A DNA stretch of 64,000 nucleotides from Gordonia sp. (in: high G+C Gram-positive bacteria) (lineage in GTDB: Bacteria; Actinomycetota; Actinomycetes; Mycobacteriales; Mycobacteriaceae). A program made the translations under genes and the position numbers. The notes below the pieces were generated by a model. The model was not told where the DNA came from. It made no database searches and was given only the letters and a program-made list of their open reading frames with translations. The stretch covers positions 29,860 through 93,859 of the forward strand of contig NZ_JAGQTN010000015.1 in assembly GCF_020438995.1 (NCBI RefSeq), written 5' to 3'. This document shows positions 1-8,872 of the stretch, one piece after another. The first letter of the stretch is position 1. Each line of letters begins with the position of its first letter.

Positions 1-1033
1 TCGGGGCGCCGGACACGTTACCCGAGGTGACCACCAGCGGGCGTCCGGATCCGGTCAACAGGTGGTGAACGGGGGTGTAGGGCAATACAATTCCGAGCTC
101 GTCGAGCCCGGGGGCCACGAGTTCGCTGACAGTCGAACCGGATACCTTGGGCAACAACAGGATCGGATGCTCTGGACCACTCAGAACCGAGGCGGCCGGC
201 TCGGGCAGTTCGACCAGTTCCGCCGCGGCCGCGAGATCGCAGACCATGACGGCGAACGGCTGATCGGGGCGCTGCTTGCGCCGGCGCAACTCGCCCACCG
301 CAGCATCGGAACCGGCGTCACAGACCAGGTGATAGCCGCCCAGTCCTTTGACCGCGACCACCTCACCGGCCTCGATCAGGGCACGGATCCGGGCGATGCT
401 CGATTCGGCTCCCGAGGCGACCGTCCGCCCGTCGGGTGTGACGACGCTCAGCGTGGGACCGCACCGGTGACAGGCTATGGGCTGGGCGTGAAAGCGTCGG
501 CCGGCCGGATCGGCGTATTCAGCAGCACACTCCGGACACATCGGAAAGCCGGCCATCGTGGTGGTGTGCCGGTCGTACGGGAGATCGAGCGTGATGGTCA
601 GACGCGGACCGCAATCGGTGCACGAGATGAACGGGTGACGATACCTGCGATCGGCGGGATCGAACATCTCCTGCAGGCATGCGGCGCAGGTCGCGGCATC
701 CGGCGGCACCATGGTCCGCGGACCGGTGCCGGGAGTGCTTGCGGTGATGGCGAACCCGGCATCGCCACGCGGTTCGGTGCGGGTGGCGGTGACCGACGTG
801 ATCCGGGCGAGCGGGGGAGCGTCGTCGACGATCCGCCGGATGAACGCCTCGACGCGTTCGGGTTCACCTTCGATCTCGATGATCACCGCGGTGCTGTCGT
901 TGCGGCAATCGCCGGCCAGACCCAGATCGGCGGCCAGGCGGGCGACATGCGGCCGGAACCCGACCCCCTGCACGATGCCGTGGATGAGCAGCGCCTGCCG
1001 GATGGCGGGGCGCCGGTCGGTGGGCGTGCTCAT
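1..1033 (-). CDS. hypF: HypF carbamoyltransferase (N-terminal part, runs off left edge)
   Basis: HypF makes the CN ligands of the [NiFe] active site from carbamoyl phosphate and transfers them to HypE. Only about the first 344 residues are present. They begin with an acylphosphatase domain (HGIVQGVGFRPHV), continue with the paired zinc-finger region (CTDC, CPEC and CHRC motifs), and reach the YrdC-like domain with LPYTPVHHLL and VTSGN near the window edge. The ATG start overlaps the stop of the upstream NHL gene by 4 bases (ATGA), so translation is probably coupled. It is the eighth gene of the hydrogenase operon. The C-terminal Kae1-like domain lies outside the window. Confidence 0.95.
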   Translation of the reverse strand, partial: MSTPTDRRPAIRQALLIHGIVQGVGFRPHVARLAADLGLAGDCRNDSTAVIIEIEGEPERVEAFIRRIVDDAPPLARITSVTATRTEPRGDAGFAITASTPGTGPRTMVPPDAATCAACLQEMFDPADRRYRHPFISCTDCGPRLTITLDLPYDRHTTTMAGFPMCPECAAEYADPAGRRFHAQPIACHRCGPTLSVVTPDGRTVASGAESSIARIRALIEAGEVVAVKGLGGYHLVCDAGSDAAVGELRRRKQRPDQPFAVMVCDLAAAAELVELPEPAASVLSGPEHPILLLPKVSGSTVSELVAPGLDELGIVLPYTPVHHLLTGSGRPLVVTSGNVSGAP

Positions 1034-2226
1034 GATCGTTCCCACAGCACGACCCGGTTGTTGCCGGAATCGGCGACGGCGAGCAGGTCACCGCGCCAGT
1101 CGAGACCGTACGGCCAGCAGAGCGTATCCGCGGCAACCTGATCCCACCGATTCTCACCGTTGCCGACCAGATTCGGTTGTGCCAGTGCGAGATACGGCGA
1201 CAACTTGTCCGCGTGTGCGCAATCATGCTGGAGCAGTACACGATTGTTGGCGGTATCGGCGATCGCCAGTTCGGTTCCAGTGCCCGTTGCCGACGAGGCG
1301 ATGGCGTACGGAAAGCGCAGGCGGCCGACCTGCGGCACATATGGAAATTCGGTTCCGGTCGTGAAATCCGGCTGCCCGAGAACGGTATCGGCGGGGCGGT
1401 CCGCAATCGGGTGGGTGTCCCACCGCAGGATCCGATGATTGCCGGCATCGGCGATCAGCACGCCACCGGTGCCGGTCGCGGCGAACGCATGCGGCCAGCG
1501 AAACGAATCGGCGGCCACATCGCCGCCCCGGTTCTCTTCGCGCGCACCCGCATCGGGCTGTCCGAGGACGACGTCGGCGGCCTGGCCCGGTTCGGGTACT
1601 CCGCCATGCCAGATGAGCACTCGACGATTGCCGGTGTCGGCGACATAGAAGTGCCCGTCGATCAGGGCGATGCCGAACGGCCAGTAGAACGTCGATGCAG
1701 TGGGATCATGTCCGCTGTTCGGCTCGACGGACGTCGAATCCGGTTGGCCGATCACGTAATCGGGTGGGGTTGCGGTCCGCGTCGGCATCCGATCCCAGAC
1801 CAGTAACCGATGGTGCCAGGCGTCGGCCACGATGAGCCGGTCCCCGTCGAGCACGACCCCGGTGGGCAGGTGCATACCGTTCGCCGGACCACGACCACCG
1901 GCAGCCGGGCCTTCGGTATGCGGATCAGGTTGTCCCAGAATCACATCAGCCGGTTCACCATCGCCGCACGGGACTGCGTTCCAGATCATCACCCGGTGGT
2001 TTCCGCTGTCGGCCACCACCAGCCGATCATCGCCCAGCACGACCCCACGCGGCGCGTACAACCACGACTCGGTCGGTTGCGCCGGCGGCAGCAGCAGCCC
2101 ACCGGGAGCCGGAGCACCGACGACGCAACGCGGCACCCACCCCGGATAGGACAGCCCCGAACAACGGTCGAGCTGTGGCGGTTCCACGAGCGGGGCGCTG
2201 TTCGGGGAGATGACGGTGACACGCAT
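1030..2226 (-). CDS. NHL-repeat beta-propeller protein of the hydrogenase operon
   Basis: A protein of about 398 residues built from repeated NHL units. The repeats are visible as recurrent [VI]ADxGNxRV[LM][ILV]W and VxxLGQPD motifs, six or so copies, the signature of a soluble beta-propeller. No signal peptide or membrane segment is seen. ATG at 2226 is chosen because it sits just after the upstream stop with a GGTGG 9 bases ahead; a GTG at 2235 is the alternative. It ends in a 4-base overlap with hypF. NHL proteins accompany Huc-type hydrogenases in actinobacteria, but their role is not established; docking or assembly is a guess. Confidence 0.85.
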   Translation of the reverse strand: MRVTVISPNSAPLVEPPQLDRCSGLSYPGWVPRCVVGAPAPGGLLLPPAQPTESWLYAPRGVVLGDDRLVVADSGNHRVMIWNAVPCGDGEPADVILGQPDPHTEGPAAGGRGPANGMHLPTGVVLDGDRLIVADAWHHRLLVWDRMPTRTATPPDYVIGQPDSTSVEPNSGHDPTASTFYWPFGIALIDGHFYVADTGNRRVLIWHGGVPEPGQAADVVLGQPDAGAREENRGGDVAADSFRWPHAFAATGTGGVLIADAGNHRILRWDTHPIADRPADTVLGQPDFTTGTEFPYVPQVGRLRFPYAIASSATGTGTELAIADTANNRVLLQHDCAHADKLSPYLALAQPNLVGNGENRWDQVAADTLCWPYGLDWRGDLLAVADSGNNRVVLWERS

Positions 2227-2227
2227 G

Positions 2228-3148
2228 TCAGCCACCCGGCCTGACCCAGGCGTGGCCGCCGACGATCTTCAGCGGCACCGAGCTGAGCTGGGCACCCGGC
2301 AGCGAGGTGCATTCGCCGCTGGTGGCGTCGTAACAGAACCCGTGCCAGGGACAGATGATCGTGCCCTCGTCCGCGTCGACCACGGCATCATCGAGGGGTA
2401 ACCCTTGGTGGGCACAGGCATTGACGTATGCGGCCAGGCTCCCGGCCGCATTCACCAGCACCAGCTCGTGTGCCTGGGTGTCAGGCGTGCGGACCGACAC
2501 CGCACGCAGCTCACCCACCGGCACGTCGGCAACACGCAACGTCCGCGACCAGCCGGCGGCCGCGAGATCACCGGACTCGTCGGACCCGGTGGCCGCACCG
2601 GCGGATGCAGGACTGCTCAGCGAGCTCAGCGGAATGAACGTCGGTGCGGGCTCATTGGGCAGTACCTGCACGGAGGTGATACCGGGAATCCCTGCGGTGA
2701 GCGCTGATTCAACGGTGTCCCGCATGGTGACCGCCGCCATCGAGCAGCCGTTGCAGGCGCCGGTCAGCCGGACATAGACGACCGACCCGTCGATGTGGGA
2801 CAGTTCGACGTCGCCGCCGTGCCCCTGCAGCCCGGGCCGCAGCCGATCCACGATCTGACGTGCCAGCACTTGCGGCGACGGCCGGATCAGCCCGTGCATG
2901 GCGAACAGCATCCGCACCGTCGGGTCGTCGACGAGGCCGAACAGCAGTTCCTTGCCGCGAGGGTCGGCGCGCAGGGTCGTGATGATCGTCGTGAGTCCCT
3001 GTTTGTGCAGGCCCTCGAGCGCACCGACGGCGTCGTCGAAAACGGTTCGGGCGGCGGGGTCGAGATCGTCGGCGCGGGCGATGGCGCGGTCCAGTTGCCC
3101 GGCAAGGACCTCCAGATCGGTGCTCTCGCGTTCGAGCTGGTCGGTCAT
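2228..3148 (-). CDS. NifU-like / Rieske [2Fe-2S] fusion protein
   Basis: A 306-residue two-domain iron-sulfur protein. Residues about 93-165 form a NifU C-terminal-type domain with the CNGC motif (Cys132, Cys135). Residues about 200-300 form a Rieske domain with Cys245-x-His247 and Cys266-x2-His269, the complete [2Fe-2S] ligand set. The N-terminal 90 residues are helical and unassigned. The start overlaps the TPR gene by 4 bases. In M. smegmatis a Rieske-type protein is encoded with Huc and has been proposed to relay electrons. Here the NifU domain could serve cluster delivery and the Rieske domain electron transfer; that division is inference. Confidence 0.9.
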   Translation of the reverse strand: MTDQLERESTDLEVLAGQLDRAIARADDLDPAARTVFDDAVGALEGLHKQGLTTIITTLRADPRGKELLFGLVDDPTVRMLFAMHGLIRPSPQVLARQIVDRLRPGLQGHGGDVELSHIDGSVVYVRLTGACNGCSMAAVTMRDTVESALTAGIPGITSVQVLPNEPAPTFIPLSSLSSPASAGAATGSDESGDLAAAGWSRTLRVADVPVGELRAVSVRTPDTQAHELVLVNAAGSLAAYVNACAHQGLPLDDAVVDADEGTIICPWHGFCYDATSGECTSLPGAQLSSVPLKIVGGHAWVRPGG

Positions 3149-4623
3149 GCCGGACTCCCGTCGCGAGGCAGCACTGTCACCTTAGCCCTGCGCTGTGCGT
3201 CCCGGGGCGGAGCCGCCGGTACCCGTGCGGGGGACTCTGTCGGGGCCGCGTGCACTCCCATTCCAGAGGTGCGCCCGGCGGTGTCGGCACCGGGCATCCG
3301 GGCGTACTGCGCGGACGCCCGCGCCATCTCGGCGTCGAACCCGGCCTGATCGGGATCGGCCACCCTGCTCCGGGCGATCGCATCCAATACCTCGCGGACC
3401 GCGCGGATGGCCTCCCCGTCGAAGTCTTCCTCAAAGATGCTGCGCGCCTCGATGAGTCGTGCGTGGGCGGCGTCGAGATACCCGAGGTGGGCCAGTGCGT
3501 TGCCCTGGTTGGCCAGGACCCGGGCTCGCGCGGCCGGGTTGCTGTTACGCACACCGGACCGCAGGATCTCCTCGTAGAGATCCACTGCTTCCAGGAGGTT
3601 CTCCTTTCGATGTGTGGATGGCGCGTACACCAACGAATTGGCCAGGTTGAGCGTCGCCATCGACCACGGTCCGGGGTGGTCCTGGGGTGTGAACACCCGG
3701 CGCGCGGCACGCAGTGACTGGGTCGCGATACCTATCCGCAACTGGCTGGTGGCCTCGACCATAGGGCTGGCCAGATAGGCTGTCGCCAAATCCAATTGCA
3801 GCGACGCCCAGACATAGGGCGCACTGTCCTGGGAGACCAGCGAAAGACCGTCGAGATAGTGGTTCATCGCCTCGGTGAGCGGCGCACCGGCCATGGAGAG
3901 CTGTTCGTGCATGACGCCGCCGAGGCGGCCGTGCAATTCTGCCCGCACCGCGGGCAGATCGGTGTCGGCCAATTCTACGAGCGCGGATTCAAGCTCGGCG
4001 CAGGCGGTTTCGGTATCACCACCGGTATCGAGCAGAACACCGGCCGCATTGCCCAGGACGACGGCAGCAAGGACCGGACTGTCGAAGGTGACCAGGGCGG
4101 ACGCCTGGTGCAACAGTCGGTAGGCGCATGCGGGATCGCTTTCGAGCTGCGCCGACGCGGCGGCGGTCAGCAACAGGGCACGCAACTCGGGCGGACACCC
4201 CGGATGATCGGCCGGAGGAATATGGACGAGACCGACGATATAGCAGACAGCGTCGACCAGCGGCCGCCACGGCTCGGGGAGCCCGGCCCGCACAGTGGCG
4301 GCGTTCTCCAGGTCCGGCGACAGTGCCCAGCGGTTGTAGCGATCGATCGGATTCCTGGTGTCATGCTGCCGGGCAACGACTTCCGATGCCAAGCCCTCAC
4401 CTACGGGGTCGGCGTAGGCGCGACGCACCTCGTCCAGGCCGGCCGGCCAGTTGCTGGGTAGGCGGCCGGAGACGAGTGCGGCGCGGACCGCGTCCTCATC
4501 GCCGGTTCGTGCCGGAATCAGCAGGAGCCCCGCCGGGAAACCGAAGATTCCCAGCGGTTGCGGGCTGGTGACCACCGGACCCGCGATCTCCGACGGAGCG
4601 GCGCGCTGTTCGGTGGTCGTCAT
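3145..4623 (-). CDS. TPR-like helical protein of the hydrogenase operon
   Basis: A 492-residue, alanine-rich, all-helical protein. From about residue 120 to 430 it has paired helices of TPR spacing (for example NLANSLVYAP..NLLEAVDLYEEIL and NQGNALAHLGYLDAAHARLIEA). The last 60 residues are proline- and alanine-rich and probably disordered. It overlaps the genes on both sides by 4 bases, so it is made stoichiometrically with the maturation protease and the NifU-Rieske protein. A TPR protein occupies the same position in Huc operons. A chaperone or scaffold role in assembly is likely but not shown by the sequence. Confidence 0.8.
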   Translation of the reverse strand: MTTTEQRAAPSEIAGPVVTSPQPLGIFGFPAGLLLIPARTGDEDAVRAALVSGRLPSNWPAGLDEVRRAYADPVGEGLASEVVARQHDTRNPIDRYNRWALSPDLENAATVRAGLPEPWRPLVDAVCYIVGLVHIPPADHPGCPPELRALLLTAAASAQLESDPACAYRLLHQASALVTFDSPVLAAVVLGNAAGVLLDTGGDTETACAELESALVELADTDLPAVRAELHGRLGGVMHEQLSMAGAPLTEAMNHYLDGLSLVSQDSAPYVWASLQLDLATAYLASPMVEATSQLRIGIATQSLRAARRVFTPQDHPGPWSMATLNLANSLVYAPSTHRKENLLEAVDLYEEILRSGVRNSNPAARARVLANQGNALAHLGYLDAAHARLIEARSIFEEDFDGEAIRAVREVLDAIARSRVADPDQAGFDAEMARASAQYARMPGADTAGRTSGMGVHAAPTESPARVPAAPPRDAQRRAKVTVLPRDGSPA

Positions 4624-5519
4624 CGCGCCACTTCCCCGATGCGCGGGTGCCGATCGGCACCCGGATCAAGCACGATGCGGGCGAGCCCGGCGGCGTCATC
4701 CCAGGACAGGGCGTAGGTGCCCGCCCGGTCGGCGAAGCCGAGTACCTCGTGGATCAGAACGGTCCTATCACCGGACGGATTTCGTTGCCGCAGAACCAGT
4801 CCGCCATGAGTGATGCCGTGCAGCGGTATCAGCTCCAGAACATCGGACCGTTCGTCGGGAGGTCCCCCGGCCACCAGCCGGGCAACCAGCACGTCGGCAG
4901 GAAACCATCGCCTCGCCACATCGTGGTCAAGATGAAGGTATCCGTCGGCGGTCAGGGTGACGGTGGGCGTATCCGCCGGCATCGTCGGCGCATTCCAGAA
5001 CTCCTCCCCGATCAGCCCGGCCAAGCGGTGCATCGTGGCCTCGACGACGGGTGTCAACGGCTCACCCGGGGTGCAACCACCCACCTCGATGAGAAACACG
5101 GTGACGTCGGTGGGGCGTTGGGGTCCGAGCAGCCAATCCGCCAGCGAGAGAGCATGATCCCAGCGGAAGTTATGGCTGTGTACGCCTTCGGCCGGCGGCA
5201 GGTCGACCAGCGCGTCGGCCGGCACGCGGTACAGGGTGCCCGGCTCGGCACCGGTCGCCGCGGCGTCGACGAGCACGACCCGTGCGGCCCCGCGCATGGC
5301 GAATGCGACGTCCATGCCGGCGGTGCCGCCGTCGATGAGCCGCACCGAATCCGGCACGCCCTGCGAGTAGAGCGTCCGCACCAGGATGGGGCCGACGGCG
5401 TCGTCACCGCGCAGGATGTTCCCGCACCCGATCACCAGCACTTCGCAGGCCGGTGGCGAGAACCCGTCATCGAGCAATTGGTAAGGAGCAGAAGGACTGT
5501 CGGATTCGCGAGTACGCAT
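4620..5519 (-). CDS. [NiFe]-hydrogenase maturation endopeptidase with C-terminal extension
   Basis: This protein should cleave the C-terminal tail of the large subunit after Ni insertion. Residues about 25-180 are a HycI/HupD-type protease: GCGNILRGDDAVGP with the Ni-probing acidic pair, then VLVDAAATGAEPGTLYR. Usual family length is 150-170 residues; this one is 299. The extra 120 residues (from about EFWNAPTM) look like a separate beta-rich domain with GYLHLDHDVARRWFPADVL. The ATG at 5519 is chosen because it lies 10 bases after the large-subunit stop with a GAGG-like ribosome site. The reading frame stays open upstream only by reading antisense through hucL. The end overlaps the TPR gene by 4 bases. 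Confidence 0.88.
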   Translation of the reverse strand: MRTRESDSPSAPYQLLDDGFSPPACEVLVIGCGNILRGDDAVGPILVRTLYSQGVPDSVRLIDGGTAGMDVAFAMRGAARVVLVDAAATGAEPGTLYRVPADALVDLPPAEGVHSHNFRWDHALSLADWLLGPQRPTDVTVFLIEVGGCTPGEPLTPVVEATMHRLAGLIGEEFWNAPTMPADTPTVTLTADGYLHLDHDVARRWFPADVLVARLVAGGPPDERSDVLELIPLHGITHGGLVLRQRNPSGDRTVLIHEVLGFADRAGTYALSWDDAAGLARIVLDPGADRHPRIGEVAR

Positions 5520-5529
5520 ATCAGCGACC

Positions 5530-7158
5530 TCAGACCATCCCGTTGACCACGAACCGCGACAATTCGCGACCCGACTTCCCGTCGTAGGCATGCACGGTGC
5601 ACACCAGACACGAGTCGAATGATCGTGCGACATGGCCGAGTTCGACCGGGTCCTGCATATCTGTGATGGGCGTGCCGACCAACGCCTGCTCGATCGGTCC
5701 GAGGACGCCGTCGCCGTCGCGTGGGCCGATGTTCCACGCGGTGGGAGTGACCACCTGATAATTCTCGATCTTGCCCTTGTCGAGCACGATCCAATCCGAG
5801 AGCGCACCGCGCGCGGCCTCGGTCGAGCCGAATCCCTTGCCGGACTCGGGTTCTACCGGTTTGGTGTAGAACGACCCGCTCAGGTCCAGGCGGGACATCC
5901 AGTCCATCACCCACGTGTAGTACTTCGGCGCCTCGTGCATGCGGGCCATCTGCCGGACGAACACACTCGGTCCCAGTTTGTCGAGCATGTCGACGAACAG
6001 CGGATCGGAATCCTGATGCCCCAACGGGTCCGGTGCGCCGGCGGCGACCCGGCGGGCCAGTGGTCCGGCCTCCAGCGGCGTACGGCCCAGGGTCGGGATG
6101 TCGTAGCGGGGCGACTTGGCCCACGAATACTTGCCGTCCTTGCGCGTGGCGATCGGATCCACCGGAATGGTCTCTCCGTCCCACGGATGCAGAGGCCGAT
6201 CACCCCGGAAGAAGGAATGCGCGACGTCCTCGGTCACGCGCAGGTGGTCGAAGGTGCTCCACGCACCGTCCGCGTAGACACCGGACCGCCCGATCAGCGC
6301 GTCGTTGCGGGCGTCGATGGTGGGATTCTCGTACATCGTCGGCTCGAAATACGTTCCGGTGCTGATGTATCGGCCGACACCGGCGCCGTACTTGTCCAAT
6401 CCGATGTCGAGTGCGTACCGGATGAAGAAGCCGCAGTCGGAGTCGTGCTGGGACTCGTTCTCGTACACCCAGGCGAGCATGTCCTCCCAGGTCTTGATCT
6501 CCAGCCAGCGCTCGATCGGGCATCCGAGCCATTCGGCCTCGAGCCAGTTGTCCTTCCAGTGGTTGAGAATCGCGGTGCCGCGGGTGACGTCGGCGAGGTT
6601 GGGGGCACTCATCACGCCACCGGGAACCATGAACGAACTGTGTGGCCACTGGCCGCCGAAGATCGCATAGACCTCGACGGGCTTGCCGGACAACACAACA
6701 CCCTTCTGGTACGAGGTACCCACATAGGGTGCGAATCGCCGTACGGCCTCGTCGTACATCGATGACGACGCGTAATTCTTGTTCACCAGGTCGATGGCGA
6801 AAAGGGCGTAGAAGTAGCGCGGAATCGATTGCAGCGTCTCGCATGCCTGCGCGATATTGCGTACCAGGGTCGCATTCTGCGGAACGTGTGTCGACCACGC
6901 GGTGTCGAGTGCGTAACAGGCTTTGTACAGGTGCGAGCCGCCACAGATTCCGCAGATGCGGGGAGTGACGATGAGACCTGCCTGCGGGTCTTTGCCGCGC
7001 AGGATGATCTCGAATCCGCGGAACATCGCGGCCTCGGTGTGGGCGGAGGTCACGACGCCGTCGTCGATGGTGACGCGGACGTCGAGATCTCCTTCGACTC
7101 GGCCGAGAGGCGAGACGAAGAGGTCTACAGAACTGATGGGATCATCCACCGTAGTCAT
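5530..7158 (-). CDS. hucL: [NiFe]-hydrogenase large subunit, Huc type (group 2a)
   Basis: This is the catalytic subunit carrying the Ni-Fe(CN)2CO site for H2 oxidation. The 542 residues contain the N-terminal motif RICGICGGSH (Cys69, Cys72) and the C-terminal motif DSCLVCTVH (Cys517, Cys520, His523), which supply the four active-site cysteines. Proteolysis after His523 would remove a 19-residue tail. Serine replaces the proline of the usual DPCxxC motif. The spacing and C-terminal sequence fit group 2a rather than the Tat-exported group 1 enzymes. It is preceded by 79 bases after hucS and followed closely by its own protease gene. Confidence 0.95.
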   Translation of the reverse strand: MTTVDDPISSVDLFVSPLGRVEGDLDVRVTIDDGVVTSAHTEAAMFRGFEIILRGKDPQAGLIVTPRICGICGGSHLYKACYALDTAWSTHVPQNATLVRNIAQACETLQSIPRYFYALFAIDLVNKNYASSSMYDEAVRRFAPYVGTSYQKGVVLSGKPVEVYAIFGGQWPHSSFMVPGGVMSAPNLADVTRGTAILNHWKDNWLEAEWLGCPIERWLEIKTWEDMLAWVYENESQHDSDCGFFIRYALDIGLDKYGAGVGRYISTGTYFEPTMYENPTIDARNDALIGRSGVYADGAWSTFDHLRVTEDVAHSFFRGDRPLHPWDGETIPVDPIATRKDGKYSWAKSPRYDIPTLGRTPLEAGPLARRVAAGAPDPLGHQDSDPLFVDMLDKLGPSVFVRQMARMHEAPKYYTWVMDWMSRLDLSGSFYTKPVEPESGKGFGSTEAARGALSDWIVLDKGKIENYQVVTPTAWNIGPRDGDGVLGPIEQALVGTPITDMQDPVELGHVARSFDSCLVCTVHAYDGKSGRELSRFVVNGMV

Positions 7159-7237
7159 TACTATGCTTCCTTAACCTTGGGCTGTAGGTCGGAAAGATTT
7201 AGAGCTGAACGTTATTGACCGCTCAGATGGTGCTCGT

Positions 7238-8209
7238 TCAGACGACGAACATGTCCTCCTTCGACCATTGCGGGGCGGCGATCCGCGCGGCGGCGGCGTG
7301 CGCCATGTAGGTGATGTGATCGGCCCCCTCCGGGACCTCCTTGGGGATGGCTCCGGACACCTTCTGCGTCTTGAAGACGGTGTCCTTGGCCAGATCGAAG
7401 AAGGGGAACTCGGGTTCGGTACAGCCCAGACACGGCATTCCCGCACGTGTCTTGGACGATTGGCGGTTCCACAGGATCCGGTTGCACGGGGAGTGCGTCA
7501 TCGGACCGCGGCAACCGAACTCGTAGAACAGGCAGCCGGTGCGGGTGCCCTCGCCGAAGGTCAGGGTCGACTGCTTGTACTCGAAGAACTGCACCCGGGT
7601 ACACCCGGTTTGCGTGAATGTCTTGAAGAACGTCTGCGGCCGGTGCAAGTCGTCGAGGGCGATGTCGCCGGCCCGGCCGGTGGCCAGTGCGACGAGGATC
7701 TGGGTGATCCAATCGGGGTGCGCCGGGCATCCGGGAATGTTGATGACGGGAAGCCCGGACTTGCTGCGCCAGTGGGGGCCCAGGAATCCGCCGCGTTCGC
7801 GCTTGTGGAACTGCAGTCCGGTCGAATCGCTGGGATTCGGTGCGGCAGCAGGGATTCCACCCCAGCACGCACAGTCGCCGATCGCGACGACGATCGACGC
7901 GGCCGCGGACAACTCGGTGACCCATTCGAGCATCGGGCGGCCGGCGAACATATCCATCGAACCGGAGCCGTCCGGCCCGCGGATCACGGTGCCTTCGAGT
8001 ACGAAGATGTCCAACGGCCGTGCGCCGGTGGCGCAGTCGGTGAATATCCTGGTGGCGTTGTCGCCGAGTTCCATACCCAGCGACGGATGCCACAACAATT
8101 CGAGACCGAAGTCGACGATGAGGTCGACGACGTTCGGTTCCTCGGCGTTGAGAAAGCTCATGGTGTTTCCTGAGCAGGCTCCGGCCTGGAACCACAGCAC
8201 GGATGACAT
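7238..8209 (-). CDS. hucS: [NiFe]-hydrogenase small subunit, Huc type (group 2a)
   Basis: This is the electron-transfer subunit with three Fe-S clusters. The 323-residue protein starts directly with MSSVLWFQAGACSGNT, so it lacks the Tat signal of group 1 small subunits, as expected for cytoplasmic-side group 2a enzymes. The first proximal-cluster ligand Cys12 is present, but the second cysteine of the usual CxxC is Asn15. Other ligand motifs are IGDCACWGGIP, IPGCPAHPDW, GCLFYEFGCRGP and MPCLGC. M. smegmatis Huc is reported to carry three [3Fe-4S] clusters, and the Asn fits a three-Cys proximal site. The ATG follows AGGAAGGGA. Confidence 0.95.
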   Translation of the reverse strand: MSSVLWFQAGACSGNTMSFLNAEEPNVVDLIVDFGLELLWHPSLGMELGDNATRIFTDCATGARPLDIFVLEGTVIRGPDGSGSMDMFAGRPMLEWVTELSAAASIVVAIGDCACWGGIPAAAPNPSDSTGLQFHKRERGGFLGPHWRSKSGLPVINIPGCPAHPDWITQILVALATGRAGDIALDDLHRPQTFFKTFTQTGCTRVQFFEYKQSTLTFGEGTRTGCLFYEFGCRGPMTHSPCNRILWNRQSSKTRAGMPCLGCTEPEFPFFDLAKDTVFKTQKVSGAIPKEVPEGADHITYMAHAAAARIAAPQWSKEDMFVV

Positions 8210-8242
8210 GTGATGGCCGTCCCTTCCTGTCGGTAATGCTTG

Positions 8243-8872
8243 TTACTTCGATTCGGTCAGTCGCTCGCCGACTGCCTTGGCAATGGTGACGGCATAGCTC
8301 AGCGTGAGTTGAACATCTTTGTCGCGCAACGCCTTCATCGCCGAGACGAAGCCGCGAACACGCACCGGACGCCGGTGGAACCGTTCCACACCCTGCGCCG
8401 CGCCACCGACGACGGCATCGAGGTCGTCGAGCGCGCCGGCGGTGAAGCCGGGCTGATTCGACAGCCGCTCGACGATGCCGGAGTCTGCCACGGCGACCAT
8501 CGCCGGTGTGATCTTCGGGAGCACCGCGCACAGGGCCACCACCGACTGCGCGAGCGCCGCGGGGTCGAGGCGCTGGTCGCCGGCCGTGCCGTCGGTCGCG
8601 CCCCGTAGTTCGGCGATGCCCCGTAGTTCGGCGATGCCCCGGAGTTCGGCGATGCCACTGAGTACCGAGTCGCCGATCACCTCGCTTCGGGAAATAAGCT
8701 GGTCAAGGCCGGTGACAAGGACGGCGAGCAGGTCGGCGTGATCGAGCAGTGTGAGAAGTGAGCCGACGACTGCCGGATCCTTCAACCGTTCGGCGAGTTG
8801 TTCCTCGGGAGTCAGGGGTACGTGAATCCCGAACCCGAACGGACTGTCGACGGCAGTTGTGACGACAGGCAC
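8243..8872 (-). CDS. hucM: HucM-like hydrogenase scaffold/membrane-association protein
   Basis: A 209-residue protein encoded first in the hydrogenase operon, 33 bases ahead of hucS. It has an N-terminal PEEQLAERLKDP segment, helical stretches (LLTLLDHADLLAVLVTGLDQLI and ALDDLDAVVGGAAQG) and a C-terminal FVSAMKALRDKDVQLTLSYAVTIAKAVGERL of the DUF1641 kind. In M. smegmatis the gene at this position encodes HucM, which tetramerises the complex and links it to the membrane quinone pool; the assignment rests on position and general resemblance. The start is GTG with a strong AAGGAGG ribosome site. Residues about 70-87 hold three exact GIAELR repeats from an 18-base tandem repeat. Confidence 0.75.
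   Translation of the reverse strand: MPVVTTAVDSPFGFGIHVPLTPEEQLAERLKDPAVVGSLLTLLDHADLLAVLVTGLDQLISRSEVIGDSVLSGIAELRGIAELRGIAELRGATDGTAGDQRLDPAALAQSVVALCAVLPKITPAMVAVADSGIVERLSNQPGFTAGALDDLDAVVGGAAQGVERFHRRPVRVRGFVSAMKALRDKDVQLTLSYAVTIAKAVGERLTESK
8602..8655. repeat. Three-copy 18-bp in-frame tandem repeat within hucM
   Basis: Units 8602-8619 and 8620-8637 are identical and unit 8638-8655 differs by one base (GTAG to GGAG). Each unit encodes GIAELR on the minus strand, so copy-number change would keep the reading frame and change only linker length between helices. Confidence 0.95.

Noticed and set aside
5520-5807. N-terminal extension of the hydrogenase endopeptidase to an upstream start
   Set aside because: It would be antisense-like sequence inside hucL in another frame on the same strand, with no match to the protease family. 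ATG at 5519 has a ribosome site and the right N-terminus.
7205-7241. Weak 7-bp inverted repeat between hucS and hucL as a terminator
   Set aside because: Short arms with a 23-base spacer that overlap the hucS stop; too weak to support termination between subunits of one enzyme.
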